Below, one piece after another: positions 27,920 to 38,132 of a stretch of DNA of 64,000 nt. The notes beneath the pieces were generated by a model that ran no database searches, was not told the origin of the DNA, and was given only the letters and a program-made list of their open reading frames with translations. Positions within the stretch are counted from its first letter, which is position 1, and the number at the start of each line of letters is the position of its first letter. This DNA is from Providencia alcalifaciens (GTDB lineage: Bacteria; Pseudomonadota; Gammaproteobacteria; Enterobacterales; Enterobacteriaceae). Position numbers and translations under genes: made by a program. Location of the stretch: NCBI GenBank assembly GCA_025961275.1, contig JAOQNJ010000001.1, positions 579,353-643,352 on the forward strand. The letters run 5' to 3'.

Positions 27920-27996
27920 TGAAGTAAGAATTGTGTGGGTATAAAGCCATTGAGTTACACAAAATTGTAATTAATTTAGGTGAATAAGGTGGATTA

Positions 27997-28329
27997 ATGA
28001 AAGGACTAGGGCTTTTGTTGATGTCTATTGTCGCCGAAGTTATTGCAACTACGGCATTAAAAGCATCAGATGGTTTTAGCCGTTTTTGGCCATCATTGAT
28101 CGTTATAATTGGCTATGCAGTGTCATTCTGGGGGCTCTCACAGGTTGTTAAAGTAATACCACTAGGAATTGCTTATGCTATCTGGTCAGGCTTAGGTATT
28201 GTGCTAGTCTCAGTTGCTGCGATATTTATTTATCAGCAGAAACTCGATTTACCTGCAATTATTGGTATGCTATTAATTATAGTCGGGGTATTAGTCATCA
28301 ATCTGTTTTCGAAAAGTGGGACTCACTGA
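27997..28329 (+). CDS. emrE: Small multidrug resistance efflux protein, EmrE-type
   Basis: A four-helix proton-coupled exporter of lipophilic cations such as quaternary ammonium compounds and ethidium, working as a dimer in the inner membrane. The 110-residue protein has the full set of key residues: E14 in the first helix (AEVIATTALK), Y40, and Y60/W63 in the IAYAIWSGLG loop. Length equals E. coli EmrE. The next gene, for a DUF333 lipoprotein, starts 39 bp on and is probably co-transcribed. Confidence 0.92.
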   Translation: MKGLGLLLMSIVAEVIATTALKASDGFSRFWPSLIVIIGYAVSFWGLSQVVKVIPLGIAYAIWSGLGIVLVSVAAIFIYQQKLDLPAIIGMLLIIVGVLVINLFSKSGTH

Positions 28330-28368
28330 TCCAGGTGGCAGAAGCAGATACAAATGGAGAAAAACATG

Positions 28369-28671
28369 AGTTATCAAATCAGCTATCTGCTTAAGTCAAC
28401 TTTTTGGAGTGGTCTATTGAGTGGTGCTGTGCTTACTTTAGTTGGCTGTGGAAGCTCAGAGCCAATGAAAATGACCCAAACTGATTACTCGGGATCTCAA
28501 TATGCACAGCAGGTTGTTAATTTAGGCCCTGGTGTTCAAGAGGCCTGTGTTTCTGCTGGAGGACTACCAGCAATCAACTTGGAACTCAATGGCGGGCAAA
28601 CGGCCGTTTGCCAGTTCGCAAATGGTAAACGCTGCGCTGCGGAGCTGATCCGCAGTGGTGCTTGCATTTAA
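28369..28671 (+). CDS. DUF333 lipoprotein
   Basis: A 100-residue predicted lipoprotein. A hydrophobic segment ends in the lipobox LVGC (lipid attached to C28) and is followed by GSSEP, so outer-membrane sorting is likely. The C-terminal half has the DUF333 pattern of paired cysteines (ACVSAGG, VCQFANGKRCAAE, SGACI), the family called putative hemolysins in databases without clear proof. The ATG at 28369 is chosen because GGAG lies 6 nt before it; an ATG at 28354 overlaps that ribosome site. Confidence 0.8.
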   Translation, partial: SYQISYLLKSTFWSGLLSGAVLTLVGCGSSEPMKMTQTDYSGSQYAQQVVNLGPGVQEACVSAGGLPAINLELNGGQTAVCQFANGKRCAAELIRSGACI

Positions 28672-28678
28672 TTTATTA

Positions 28679-28681
28679 AAT
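28679..28681. repeat. 3-bp target-site duplication, left
   Basis: AAT directly outside the left end of the insertion sequence, matched by AAT at 29973-29975 outside the right end. A 3-bp duplication is normal for the IS3 family, though so short a match can occur by chance. Confidence 0.6.
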
Positions 28682-28723
28682 TGACTAGTCCTGATATAGG
28701 TTGACAACTTTTCAGGTATAAAA

Positions 28724-29512
28724 CGCTCGATGAACCTCATTGGGCGTTTTATCATTTAATGATAAATGCGGTCGCCTTTCATTATACAACTGTATTGATT
28801 CTTCAACTAACTTTCTTGCCTGCTCTAAATTACTCGGCTTGACGAGTAAATACTCTATTTTAATATTCCATTGACCCGTTCTGCCAATGCATTTTGATAG
28901 CAGTCATAACCATCTGTCATTGAGCATTGAATATTATACTTTTTATGTATTTCCTGATATTCCGCTGAGCAATATTGTAAACCCCGATCTGAATGATGGA
29001 CTAAGGAGGTTGCTGAACTGCGTTTTTTAAGGCTTGAAGCAATGATTTCTTTGCCGCATTCGTTTTCATATTGTCATCTAAATGATAACCCACGATTTTT
29101 CGTGAATATGCATCGGTGATTAAACTTAAATACGTATCACCTTCATGAGTCGATAAATAGGTAATATCCGCCACCCATAATTGTTCAGGTTGTGTGGGGA
29201 TAAATCCGGATTTAATTAAGTTTGGATGACGATGAAAACGATGATGGCTTAATGTTGTTCGATGGTAAGCGCGTTTAGTAGAGACAAGTAACCGATGTTC
29301 TTTCAATAAAGAAAATAGTCGGTCTCGGCCAATAACGAATTGTTTTTATTTTAAAATAAAATGTAACTTGCGTCCTCCCAATCTGGGTTGAAAAACGCGT
29401 TCACCTTTAACAGCACCGACAATAATGGCGTCTATTTTTTTCGTTCTTCAGACGTATCTTGGCGTTTGTAATAGGCTTGTCGACTAATTTTCATGAAGCG
29501 ACATGCGGTCGT
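28724..29512 (-). pseudogene. IS3-family transposase orfB, degraded
   Basis: The DDE integrase (rve domain) of the element can be read only by changing frame several times. Remnants include SRQAYYKRQDTSEERKK, RVFQPRLGGRKLHF, WVADITYLSTHEGDTYLSLI with the first Asp and a later Asp, LVHHSDRGLQYCS, and YNERRPHLSLNDKTPNEVHR with the last Glu region nearby. Breaks are a frameshift at an A run (29435-29441, stop at 29432), an in-frame TAA at 29346-29348, a frameshift before the stop at 29001, and another near the stop at 28855. The element cannot transpose on its own. Confidence 0.85.
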
Positions 29513-29919
29513 TATTGTGAGTCTTTCAACCATTTTTTCTTCAATAACTCGGCTTTGCGCTTTTTTGACAAGCGGACGCCAAAATCTCTATCCATGACTT
29601 TAACAACGGCTTCAAAAAAATCGGCTTTAAGCTGAGCTTCTTCAAGTTCTTTTTCGAGCGCTTTAATGCGTTGTTCAGGTGTTTGTTGCTCAGAAGATTG
29701 GATCATAGCGACACCTTTATAAAGAGCGTTGGGCGTATCTTTCGACCAATCTAATCTACCATGCTTACGAAGCCAAATCAAAACGGTAGAACGGCCTTGT
29801 ATGCCATATTGATATTGACCTTGTTTATAGGTGAATTCGCCTTTTTCTACTTGGTCAACGACTGCCAATTTAAAGGCTAGGGAATAATCACGTTGAGTTC
29901 GTTTACTTGTTGGTTTCAT
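29512..29919 (-). CDS. IS3-family transposase OrfA
   Basis: A 135-residue DNA-binding OrfA with an N-terminal helix-turn-helix (RDYSLAFKLAVVDQVEKGEF to LIWLRKHGRLDW) and a C-terminal leucine-rich coiled coil (about residues 78-105) for dimer formation. In intact IS3 elements a -1 frameshift joins it to OrfB. Here it is whole while OrfB is broken, so it may at most bind the element's ends. Confidence 0.85.
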   Translation of the reverse strand: MKPTSKRTQRDYSLAFKLAVVDQVEKGEFTYKQGQYQYGIQGRSTVLIWLRKHGRLDWSKDTPNALYKGVAMIQSSEQQTPEQRIKALEKELEEAQLKADFFEAVVKVMDRDFGVRLSKKRKAELLKKKWLKDSQ

Positions 29920-29981
29920 TACACTCTCTAATTTTAAGTTAGAAAAGTGTCAACCTTATTTAGGACGGGTCAAATTCCAAT

Positions 29982-30012
29982 AAAAAGCCCATCAATAGGA
30001 TGGGCTTTTTAT
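29982..30012. terminator. Bidirectional terminator next to dsbB
   Basis: AAAAAGCCCATC-AATAG-GATGGGCTTTTT forms a symmetric hairpin with A and T runs on both sides. It ends dsbB transcription from the right and insulates it from the insertion sequence on the left. Confidence 0.88.
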
Positions 30013-30049
30013 TATAAGATAAAATCAACAAATTGGTTTTGTCTCTATT

Positions 30050-30571
30050 TTACGTTCTTTTGTGCGACGGAAAGAACTGACTGATTGCAACAACAATGGC
30101 AACTATAATATAAGCGGCATAAATACCGATTAGCCATTGAGGCATATCTAATCCCAAGAAATCCCACTGCCTAGCAGCGCAGTCACCTGAAGCGACGAAT
30201 ACAGCAGGTACCCATTCATTTAATGGTAACCATTCAGGGAAAGTGACAAAGAAATCACATGAAGCAAAAGGAGATGGATAGAGTTGCAGCATGGTATGTT
30301 CCCATGCGAGCTCTAAGCCGCGCCATGCCGCGTATATCCAGATAAGAATTGCTATCCACCGAATAATTACATTACGGGGTGTTATAGCACCTATCAATCC
30401 GGCAGCCATAATACCGAATAGAGCAACACGCTCATAAATACACATGACACAAGGTTGTAATTTCATAACGTGCTGGAAGTAGAGTGCAGCACATTCAAGT
30501 ATAAACGCTGTGAAGGCCATTAATAGCCAAGCGCCTCGTCCTTGTGAGCAGTGGTTAAAGAATCTGAACAT
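30050..30571 (-). CDS. dsbB: Disulfide bond formation protein DsbB
   Basis: DsbB reoxidises the periplasmic oxidase DsbA and passes electrons to quinones. The 173-residue inner-membrane protein has four helices and two redox pairs, C41/C44 ([10 protein letters not shown]) and C105/C131 in the second periplasmic loop, with the quinone-site Arg in YERVALFG. Length is near E. coli DsbB (176). The dsbB, nhaB, fadR order is that of E. coli. Confidence 0.96.
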   Translation of the reverse strand: MFRFFNHCSQGRGAWLLMAFTAFILECAALYFQHVMKLQPCVMCIYERVALFGIMAAGLIGAITPRNVIIRWIAILIWIYAAWRGLELAWEHTMLQLYPSPFASCDFFVTFPEWLPLNEWVPAVFVASGDCAARQWDFLGLDMPQWLIGIYAAYIIVAIVVAISQFFPSHKRT

Positions 30572-31107
30572 ACTTTAATTCCCTAAATTAATGGTGCGCA
30601 TATTTTGCGCCTATCTTCTAGACAAAAAAAGGTGCAAGTAGATAATTCTGTGCTTACAGATAAAATTTTACTCAACATTACAAATCAAACCCTTTAATAG
30701 GGTATTTTAACAATATCCGCTAAGATTCTAGTTAAATTATTCCGAGGTGATACAACTTAAATCAGAGTAATAAATAAAGGCACCATCCAATTAGCCGCTT
30801 AAGGTGAGTGATTGATTGGATAGTGCTGGAAGCTGTTGATCTTTGCTACTTCTTTTTATCGGGTCAATTAATTGAAATAATAGTAATCTGAACATATCAG
30901 CATTAAAGTGATTAAAATACATCACTATAAACCCAAGCAGCAAATGAAAAGAGTCATTCGGATTCGATTAAACACGGTTTTATCGTATGTTGAGCGGCTC
31001 TTGCCTAGTTTACTTGGTAGTGAGCTGCTCGCTTGATTATTTTAACCTTAAGTAAGGGCTTTTAATTCGAATAAAAATTGACCTGCAAAGAACAATAGCT
31101 CCTTGGT
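30572..31107. other. dsbB-nhaB intergenic region
   Basis: 536 bp without a gene. The part near nhaB holds copy B of the dispersed repeat. The part near dsbB should contain the dsbB promoter, which was not resolved. Confidence 0.4.
30978..31104 (+). repeat. Dispersed intergenic repeat, copy B
   Basis: The fullest copy. It has a hairpin in which GAGCGGCTC pairs with GAGCTGCTC (one G-T pair) at 30991-31030, then TAAGTAAGGGCTTTTAATTCG and the end AATAGCTCCTT. It shares most of its length with copy A (12355-12470) and its right half with copy C (49520-49610). Confidence 0.6.
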
Positions 31108-32655
31108 TTAAGGCGAACTAATCCAACCTAAACTTTCCATCCAGTGTGTTACAGGTACTAACCATAATTCAACGCCTATTAACCCAACAATTGTCATTAC
31201 AAGTGTATAGGGAAGAGCCATCCAGACCATACGGCCATATGAAAGACGGATTAGAGGCGATAAGGCTGAAGTGAGCAAAAATAAGAAAGCAGCTTGTCCA
31301 TTAGGTGTTGCAACTGAAGGTAGATTTGTTCCTGTATTTATTGTAATAGCTAATAATTCGTATTGATTCTGTGAAATTAATCCTTCATTTGCTGCTCTCA
31401 ATGCTTCACTGATATAAACAGTTCCGACAAAAACATTATCAGAAACAGCAGATAGTAGGCCATTGAACAGATAGAATAGTGACAGCTGTGATGATTCCGA
31501 GGACTGCAATACAAACTGAATAAAAGGTGTAAACAGCTGTTGATCAATAATCACTGCCACGACAGAGAAGAATACGGTTAGAAGGGCGGTAAAGGGTAAA
31601 GCTTCTTCGAAAGCTTTGCCCAGCGCATGCTCTTCAGTTATACCACAAAACGCCGTTGCTAAAATGATCACCGATAAACCAATAATACCGACATCAGCAA
31701 GATGAAAAGCAAGCGCTAGTATTAACCATATACCAATAAGAGCTTGAATGATCAGTTGAGCTTTCTCTTTTTGAGTTCTTTTAGCTCGGGCTTTCTTGTC
31801 ATGTTCAATCAGTACTTGGCGTACTGTCTCGGGCAATTCAGTACCATAACCGAATAATTTAAATTTTTCTACCATAAAGCAGACTAATAATCCACAGACA
31901 AAAACGGGGAACGTAACAGGTGCCATACGGATAAAGAAGGTAACAAAATCCCAATTGACATGTTTTGCGATAATCAGGTTTTGTGGCTCACCAACCATGG
32001 TCATAACGCCGCCTAATGCTGTTCCAACTCCAGCATGCATCATCAAACTACGCAAAAATGATCTAAATTGCTCAAGCGTTTGTTTCTTTTCAGTGCTATC
32101 AATAAAGCTATCATTAAACAAATCATCATTGTTTCGCTGGCTTGAGGCATATTGATGGTAGATAGAATAAAATCCAACGGAGACACTAATCACAACAGCA
32201 ATAACTGTTAGCGCATCTAAAAATGCGGATAAAAATGCGCTGGCTAAGCAAAAGGCCAATGCGAGTGTACGTTTCGAGCGAACGGATAGTAGTAATTTGG
32301 TGAAGACAAATAGCAGCAGTTGCTTCATGAAATAGATACCTGCCACCATAAAGATCAACAGTAGTATGACTTCCAGATTATTACTGATTTCATGGGAAAT
32401 CTGTGTAGGGGTTGTCATCCCAATAATCACAGCTTCAATTGCCAAAAGCCCTCCAGGCTGTAATGGATAGCATTTAAGCGCCATTGCTAGTGTAAAAATA
32501 AATTCAATCACTAGCAGCCATCCTGCAATGAACGGGCTGATAAAATAAAACACAAGCGGATTGATTATGAGAAATATAATAATTGCGAGCTTATACCAAT
32601 CAGGCGAAGTTCCGAGAAAATTCTTTAAAAAAGCTTTTTTTAAACTGAAGTCCAT
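31108..32655 (-). CDS. nhaB: Na+/H+ antiporter NhaB
   Basis: NhaB exports Na+ in exchange for protons, supporting sodium and pH balance. The 515-residue inner-membrane protein has about twelve hydrophobic segments and aligns with E. coli NhaB (513), including the [20 protein letters not shown] segment and [20 protein letters not shown] near the C-terminus. It is divergent from fadR. In E. coli FadR can influence nhaB; no FadR operator was seen here. Confidence 0.95.
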   Translation of the reverse strand: MDFSLKKAFLKNFLGTSPDWYKLAIIIFLIINPLVFYFISPFIAGWLLVIEFIFTLAMALKCYPLQPGGLLAIEAVIIGMTTPTQISHEISNNLEVILLLIFMVAGIYFMKQLLLFVFTKLLLSVRSKRTLALAFCLASAFLSAFLDALTVIAVVISVSVGFYSIYHQYASSQRNNDDLFNDSFIDSTEKKQTLEQFRSFLRSLMMHAGVGTALGGVMTMVGEPQNLIIAKHVNWDFVTFFIRMAPVTFPVFVCGLLVCFMVEKFKLFGYGTELPETVRQVLIEHDKKARAKRTQKEKAQLIIQALIGIWLILALAFHLADVGIIGLSVIILATAFCGITEEHALGKAFEEALPFTALLTVFFSVVAVIIDQQLFTPFIQFVLQSSESSQLSLFYLFNGLLSAVSDNVFVGTVYISEALRAANEGLISQNQYELLAITINTGTNLPSVATPNGQAAFLFLLTSALSPLIRLSYGRMVWMALPYTLVMTIVGLIGVELWLVPVTHWMESLGWISSP

Positions 32656-33148
32656 TATATTTATTGTCCTCTCATTAGATGCTGTAGAACTTTGGTGGCC
32701 AATTTTTATTCGAATTAAAAGAATTTAGTTAAGGAAAGAGTTACGTTACCCAGTGAATTAAGTAATTTTCACTTAACGTAGAATAAAATGCGTGTAACGT
32801 CTTTTAATTGAACTCGTAAGGCTATCTTTAACCGCTTTTTTCATTTCAATTATCACCACCCAGTACATATCATTAATTCAATAATCATATTGAATGTTTT
32901 TTAATCTCCCGTTGCTGTATAAATCAGCAGTAAAGAACATCTGCCCCTATATATGTAGTATAGTAATTTTATATGGTACGCTTCTCGTGCCCATAAATTA
33001 AGCCCCATTATGAATAGATAATATATTAATTATATGAGGGTTTTATGATTGGCCTCACTGTTTATGTTGAGTCTAACTATCTCAATTTATGACAATCTGA
33101 TATGATTTCCATAATAATCCGTCTTAAAATCTTTGGAATAATAAAAAT
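32656..33148. other. nhaB-fadR divergent promoter region
   Basis: 493 bp of AT-rich DNA between two genes that point away from each other. Both promoters must lie here, but none was strong enough to call and no gene was seen. Confidence 0.4.
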
Positions 33149-33865
33149 ATGGTCATAAAAGCTCAAAGTCCTGCAGGTTTTGCGGAAGAGTATATTATCG
33201 AAAGTATTTGGAATAGCCGCTTTCCTCCAGGATCTATTTTACCAGCTGAACGTGAACTCTCTGAACTGATTGGTGTTACACGAACGACTCTTCGTGAAGT
33301 ACTTCAGCGCTTAGCTCGGGATGGTTGGTTAACTATACAACATGGGAAACCTACAAAAGTAAATAATTACTGGGAGACATCAGGTCTTAATATTTTAGAA
33401 ACATTAGCACGCCTAGACCATGACCGTGTACCACAACTGATCGATAACTTGCTAGCGGTTCGTACCAACATAGCGGCGATTTTTATTCGTACTGCATTCC
33501 GTCAACATCCTGAAAAATCATTGGAAGTATTAAGTGAACGCGACAAAGTTGATGACAACTCTGATGCATTTAGTGCTCTTGATTATAATATTTTCCGTGG
33601 ATTGGCATTTGCGTCAGGTAACCCTATTTACGGTTTGATTATTAATGGGCTTAAGGGGTTATATACCCGAGTTGGGCGTTATTATTTTTCAAATCCTGAA
33701 GCGAGGCGATTGGCTCTCAATTTTTATCAACAATTATCAAACTTATGCCGTGAACAAGCTTATGACCGCATTATGGAATGCGTCAGAAATTACGGAAAAG
33801 AGAGTGGAATGATTTGGCATAGTATGCAAAGTAGTATGCCGAATGACCTTGCGCATATTCGGTAG
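33149..33865 (+). CDS. fadR: Fatty acid metabolism regulator FadR
   Basis: FadR is a GntR-family regulator that represses fatty-acid breakdown genes and activates fabA and fabB; long-chain acyl-CoA releases it from DNA. The 238-residue protein has an N-terminal winged helix ([20 protein letters not shown] near residues 34-53) and the all-helical FadR C-terminal domain that binds acyl-CoA. Length equals E. coli FadR within one residue. It ends at a strong terminator. Confidence 0.96.
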   Translation: MVIKAQSPAGFAEEYIIESIWNSRFPPGSILPAERELSELIGVTRTTLREVLQRLARDGWLTIQHGKPTKVNNYWETSGLNILETLARLDHDRVPQLIDNLLAVRTNIAAIFIRTAFRQHPEKSLEVLSERDKVDDNSDAFSALDYNIFRGLAFASGNPIYGLIINGLKGLYTRVGRYYFSNPEARRLALNFYQQLSNLCREQAYDRIMECVRNYGKESGMIWHSMQSSMPNDLAHIR

Positions 33866-33888
33866 ATAAAATTGATTTCAAGTTACAA

Positions 33889-33930
33889 GTAAAAAACGGC
33901 CCGCTATTTTTAGTGGGCTGTTTTTTTTAT
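33889..33930 (+). terminator. Terminator after fadR
   Basis: ACGGCCCGCTA pairs with TAGTGGGCTGT and is followed by a run of eight T, 25 bp after the fadR stop. Confidence 0.88.
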
Positions 33931-34551
33931 GATAAGCCACTATAAGTATAGCAAGTAGTCAGTGTGGATAAACCTAGAGACTGTTGGCCGTGAATGAGCA
34001 GTGTTTATTCTGCAGATTGGGTGAGTTTGTCTTTTTACTGCACTGTTGTGATAAAAATAGGCATGAAAGGCTAATCGCCTTAGACTCCATTAACATAAGT
34101 ATAGAAACCCCTTCATTATCATTTCGTTATACGATAAATAATCGACGAATACAGAGTGCTTTATTATATATTAAATCGTAATTATTGACAGTCGAATGAT
34201 TTGTAAATTCGCTATAATATGAATATAAATTTCAATGTAATAAAATGATGAAATTTTATCTATAAATAGCGTTGCAATATAATATTTCATCACGAAAGGA
34301 TTTAATCCTGAATTTTAGTTTTAGATGTTAATGCTTTATACAAAAAAATAATCATAATGCAATGATTTATAATCATAAATAACAAATGGGTGAATTATCT
34401 CCGTAGAGTAAAATGTTGTAATGCAATTGTAAGATGAAGTTCTGTGGATTTATTCTCTTTATTGTTAAGAATGTTAATTAACTGTATTGGAAAATAACAA
34501 TTAGAATATTATTCTAATTGGGATCAATTATTTTGGTGGTAGGGGGTATAA
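33931..34551. other. dadA upstream region
   Basis: About 620 bp of AT-rich DNA with no gene that I can support. A 65-codon reading frame at 33984-34181 has no ribosome site and an unlikely composition. In E. coli the dad operon has several promoters under Lrp and CRP, and a long AT-rich control region here would fit. The segment just before dadA has a GGTGG-type ribosome site. Confidence 0.4.
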
Positions 34552-35853
34552 ATGAAAGTTCTAGTGTTAGGAGCGGGTGTCATTGGCGTTACTACTGCAT
34601 GGTATCTAGTTCAAGAAGGGCATGAAGTTATTGTATTAGACAGGCAAATGAGTGCCGCTGAAGAAACTAGCGCTGGTAATGCAGGACAAATATCTCCCGG
34701 ATATGCTACCCCCTGGGGAGCGCCCGGTATTCCTCTTAAAGCCATCAAGTGGATGTTTGAAAAGCACGCTCCACTTGCAATTAGGCCTGATGGAACGTCA
34801 TTCCAATTACGTTGGATGTGGCAAATGCTAAAGAACTGTGATGCCCAACATTACATAATGAATAAAAGTCGTATGGTTCGTATTGCGGAATATAGTCGTG
34901 ATTGTATTCGCCAGCTACGTGCAGATACAGGAATTACCTATGAAGGGCGTCAAGGTGGGACGTTACAGCTTTTTAGAACCACACAGCAATTTGACAATGC
35001 AGCTAATGATATTGCAGTTTTAAAGCATGAAGGCGTACCTTATGAGCTGCTAACGGCAAATGAACTCACTCAAGTGGAACCTGCGCTTGAATTTGTTAAA
35101 GATAAGCTAACTGGTGGATTACGTTTACCGAATGATGAAACCGGTGATTGCCAGCAATTTACAAAAAAACTTGCCAAAATGGCAGAAGAGGCAGGCATCA
35201 AGTTCCAATTTGGGCACAATATTGAGCAAATACTCACCGAGGGTAATATCGTTAGCGGTATCAAATGTGATGATGAGATATTTAAAGCTGATTGCTATGT
35301 TGTGGCAATGGGTTCTTATTCTACCACGCTGCTACAAAATATGATCAAAATTCCGGTCTACCCGTTGAAAGGTTATTCCTTAACAATGCCAATTATTGAT
35401 GAACAACGGGCACCTACATCCACAGTATTGGATGAAACATATAAAATTGCAGTTACGCGTTTCGATGAGCGTATTCGTGTGGGGGGAATGGCAGAAGTCG
35501 CCGGCTTTAATCTAGGTATACGGAAAAAACGTTGCGAAACATTAAAAATGGTAGTGCAAGATCTTTATCCAGGCGGTGGCGATATCACCCAAGCTACTTT
35601 TTGGACTGGTTTGAGGCCTATGACACCTGATGGAACTCCAATCGTAGGACCAACAGCATATAAAAACCTATATTTAAACACTGGCCATGGCACATTAGGT
35701 TGGACAATGGCATGTGGTTCAGGCAAGTTGTTGTCCGATCTTATTTCTGGTAAGAAACCAGAAATTGCCTCGAATGACTTATCGGTATTTAGGTATATTG
35801 ATGGTTTTAATACGAAGTTGATCTCTAATAATGATTTATTGCCTATAAGCTAA
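34552..35853 (+). CDS. dadA: D-amino acid dehydrogenase DadA
   Basis: DadA is a membrane-associated flavoenzyme that oxidises D-alanine and other D-amino acids to 2-oxo acids, feeding electrons to the respiratory chain. The 433-residue protein begins with the FAD-binding motif [15 protein letters not shown] (GxGxxG at residues 7-12) and has the C-terminal [14 protein letters not shown] of the family. It is followed 112 bp on by dadX, and together they break down L-alanine by way of D-alanine. Confidence 0.96.
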   Translation: MKVLVLGAGVIGVTTAWYLVQEGHEVIVLDRQMSAAEETSAGNAGQISPGYATPWGAPGIPLKAIKWMFEKHAPLAIRPDGTSFQLRWMWQMLKNCDAQHYIMNKSRMVRIAEYSRDCIRQLRADTGITYEGRQGGTLQLFRTTQQFDNAANDIAVLKHEGVPYELLTANELTQVEPALEFVKDKLTGGLRLPNDETGDCQQFTKKLAKMAEEAGIKFQFGHNIEQILTEGNIVSGIKCDDEIFKADCYVVAMGSYSTTLLQNMIKIPVYPLKGYSLTMPIIDEQRAPTSTVLDETYKIAVTRFDERIRVGGMAEVAGFNLGIRKKRCETLKMVVQDLYPGGGDITQATFWTGLRPMTPDGTPIVGPTAYKNLYLNTGHGTLGWTMACGSGKLLSDLISGKKPEIASNDLSVFRYIDGFNTKLISNNDLLPIS

Positions 35854-35964
35854 GTAATTTAGAGAGATTCGGTTTAGATGCATTCAAAACTCAAGCTGGA
35901 TACAGTATTAACAGCAATTTGAAAAATGACGTGTATAGAGTAAAAAAAGAATAAGGAAATAAGC

Positions 35965-37035
35965 ATGCCACGTCCGATTAGTGCAGTCATTCATCTGAAA
36001 AACTTTACCCATAATTTGTCCGTAGTCCGAAAACATATTGGTTTGGCCAAAATTTGGTCAGTCATGAAAGCAGACGCTTATGGCCACAGTATTGAACAAG
36101 TTTGGAAAGCGTTGTCGGCAACAGATGGCTTCGCTATTTTAGATTTAAATGAAGCTATTTTATTGCGTGATAAGGGTTGGAAAGGCCCCATTTTGCTATT
36201 AGAGGGTTTTTTTCAATCTGAAGACTTAGAGATTATTCATCAGTATCAATTGACCACTGCGGTACACAGTAATTGGCAGCTCGATGCTATTGATAAAATG
36301 AGGACGAATTCGTCTATTTCAGTATATGTAAAATTAAACAGTGGAATGAACCGGCTTGGCTTTAATTCATGTGAATATGCTCAAGTAATTAAAAGATTAA
36401 TATCAATGCCTAATGTTGATGCTGTAACGTTAATGACTCATTTCGCTAATTCTGACGTTGCAACGGGGACTGACGCACCACATCAAACGCTCAAGCCGTT
36501 TATTGATGGTTCCTTACCCATTTGCGCGGCTAATTCTGGTGCAATACTTTGGCATCCAGACACTCATTATGATTGGGTTCGCTCAGGTATAATTCTTTAT
36601 GGAGCATCTCCAAGTGGTAAATGGCAAGATATTGCAGATAAAAACTTGAAAGCCACTATGACATTACAATCAAAAATCATTGCAATTCATGGCATTAATT
36701 CTAATGAATCAATAGGTTATGGTAGTAAGTTTACGGCAAAAAAAACACTGAGGATCGCAACAGTAGCCTGTGGTTATGCCGATGGTTATCCGCGTCATGC
36801 ACCAACAGGGACACCTGTTTGGTTAAAGGGGACACGTTGTTCTTTACTCGGCGCTGTATCAATGGATATGCTTACTATTGATGTTAGCGAGGTCCCTACG
36901 GCAGAGATTGACGATACTGTTGAACTATGGGGACAAAATCTACCGGTTGATGATATTGCAGAAGCTGCTGGAACGATTGGTTATGAACTCATGTGTGCTT
37001 TAGCAAAAAGAGTACCAGTCATATACGAAAAATAG
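35965..37035 (+). CDS. dadX: Catabolic alanine racemase DadX
   Basis: DadX interconverts L- and D-alanine with pyridoxal phosphate, supplying D-alanine to DadA. The 356-residue protein has the PLP-binding lysine K35 (VMKADAYGHS) in the N-terminal barrel and the catalytic tyrosine Y252 (SIGYGSKF) from the C-terminal domain. Position after dadA marks it as the catabolic enzyme and not the biosynthetic Alr. Confidence 0.95.
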   Translation: MPRPISAVIHLKNFTHNLSVVRKHIGLAKIWSVMKADAYGHSIEQVWKALSATDGFAILDLNEAILLRDKGWKGPILLLEGFFQSEDLEIIHQYQLTTAVHSNWQLDAIDKMRTNSSISVYVKLNSGMNRLGFNSCEYAQVIKRLISMPNVDAVTLMTHFANSDVATGTDAPHQTLKPFIDGSLPICAANSGAILWHPDTHYDWVRSGIILYGASPSGKWQDIADKNLKATMTLQSKIIAIHGINSNESIGYGSKFTAKKTLRIATVACGYADGYPRHAPTGTPVWLKGTRCSLLGAVSMDMLTIDVSEVPTAEIDDTVELWGQNLPVDDIAEAAGTIGYELMCALAKRVPVIYEK

Positions 37036-37306
37036 ATTAATAATATCTAACATGACACTCAATTTAATAGCATGCTATGTTAGCAGTTAAAAGTACTTAG
37101 CTAACTGAAATTCCTTGTTTTTATAATTATCAAAATTCTATTTCTCCTACCTATTTACAGTTTGAATTATTTTAGGTGTAAACGAATAATAGACAATATT
37201 AATAATTTAGCTAAAAATGTGATCTGGTATGCTAGCATTTTCGCTAAAGTTAACATCAATGTATGATGCGCTTTAATAATCAATCATCTAATATTTTAGG
37301 TTTTAT

Positions 37307-38059
37307 ATGACTAAAACAATTAAATTAACATCACTTGCTGTTGCATTAGGTATGTTATCTTCCGCTGCGGTTGCTGGTACATGGTCTGTAGGTGGTTCTG
37401 TGTTGGCACAGTCAACTCCCTATAAAGGGATAAAATCTAAAGACTACGTCACTCCTCTTCCTATTGTAAATTATGATAGTGAGAACTTTTATTTTCATAC
37501 CTTAGCCGCTGGCTACTATTTATGGAATGATAAAGTGGATCAACTTTCAGTTGATGCATATTATTATCCACAATTTTTCCGCCCAAAAGATAACGATGAC
37601 CATGATATGCGTCAATTAGATAGACATCGCGATACCGTTATGGGTGGCTTTACTTATCGACATATCGCCGATTGGGGAACAATCAGAGCGGTAGCATCTG
37701 GTGATATGCTGGGAATAAGTAAAGGTTTACGTGGCGAATTAGCGTACCTTTACGGTTTCCACGGTGATAAGTGGTCCTTAGTACCGGGCATCGGTATTAA
37801 ATGGGATAGTGAAAATCAAAACCGTTATGAATATGGCGTCTCTTCAAAAGAGTCACGTAATAGTGGTTTATCTCGCTATCGTCCAGGTGATAGCTGGACT
37901 CCTTATCTTGAATTGTCTGGTAGCTATAAATTTACTGACAATTGGAGTGCGTTTGCAATGGGTCGTGTAGACCGTCTGCCAAGTGAAGTTAAAGATAGTC
38001 CAATGGTTAATAAGTCTGTTTCAGGAATTGTGTGGAGCGGTGTGACTTACACTTTCTAA
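37307..38059 (+). CDS. mipA: MipA/OmpV family outer-membrane protein
   Basis: A 250-residue outer-membrane protein with a 23-residue signal peptide (cut after AAVA) and a beta-strand-rich mature part ending in Phe (GVTYTF), as expected for a beta-barrel. It matches the MipA/OmpV family; E. coli MipA was described as a scaffold between MltA and PBP1B. The gene stands beside yeaD-gapA as in E. coli, but yeaE, found between them there, is missing. Confidence 0.9.
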   Translation: MTKTIKLTSLAVALGMLSSAAVAGTWSVGGSVLAQSTPYKGIKSKDYVTPLPIVNYDSENFYFHTLAAGYYLWNDKVDQLSVDAYYYPQFFRPKDNDDHDMRQLDRHRDTVMGGFTYRHIADWGTIRAVASGDMLGISKGLRGELAYLYGFHGDKWSLVPGIGIKWDSENQNRYEYGVSSKESRNSGLSRYRPGDSWTPYLELSGSYKFTDNWSAFAMGRVDRLPSEVKDSPMVNKSVSGIVWSGVTYTF

Positions 38060-38084
38060 TCTCTAACTAAATCTGATGTGACAA

Positions 38085-38123
38085 GAATCCCAAAAGTAGG
38101 ATTTTACTTTTGGGATTTTTTAT
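38085..38123 (+). terminator. Terminator after mipA
   Basis: AATCCCAAAAGTA pairs with TACTTTTGGGATT (A-rich stem) and is followed by a T run, 26 bp after the mipA stop. It lies between convergent mipA and yeaD. Confidence 0.85.
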
Positions 38124-38132
38124 TATGGTTAA

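Larger units (their letters stand above)
28682..29972 (-). mobile_element. Decayed IS3-family insertion sequence, 1291 bp
   Basis: Both ends are visible as imperfect inverted repeats of about 40 bp: TGACTAGTCCTGATATAGG... on the left, and on the right, read inward, TGACCCGTCCTAAATAAGG..., with a shared GGTTGACA and CTTTTC. The element has the IS3 layout of orfA followed by orfB with a DDE integrase domain, transcribed on the minus strand. orfA is whole, orfB is broken in several places. It is flanked by 3-bp AAT duplications. It lies between the DUF333 lipoprotein gene and dsbB. Confidence 0.9.

Noticed and set aside
33984..34181. 65-codon frame between fadR and dadA
   Set aside because: No ribosome site before the GTG, no domain-like pattern, and it lies in what should be the dad control region.
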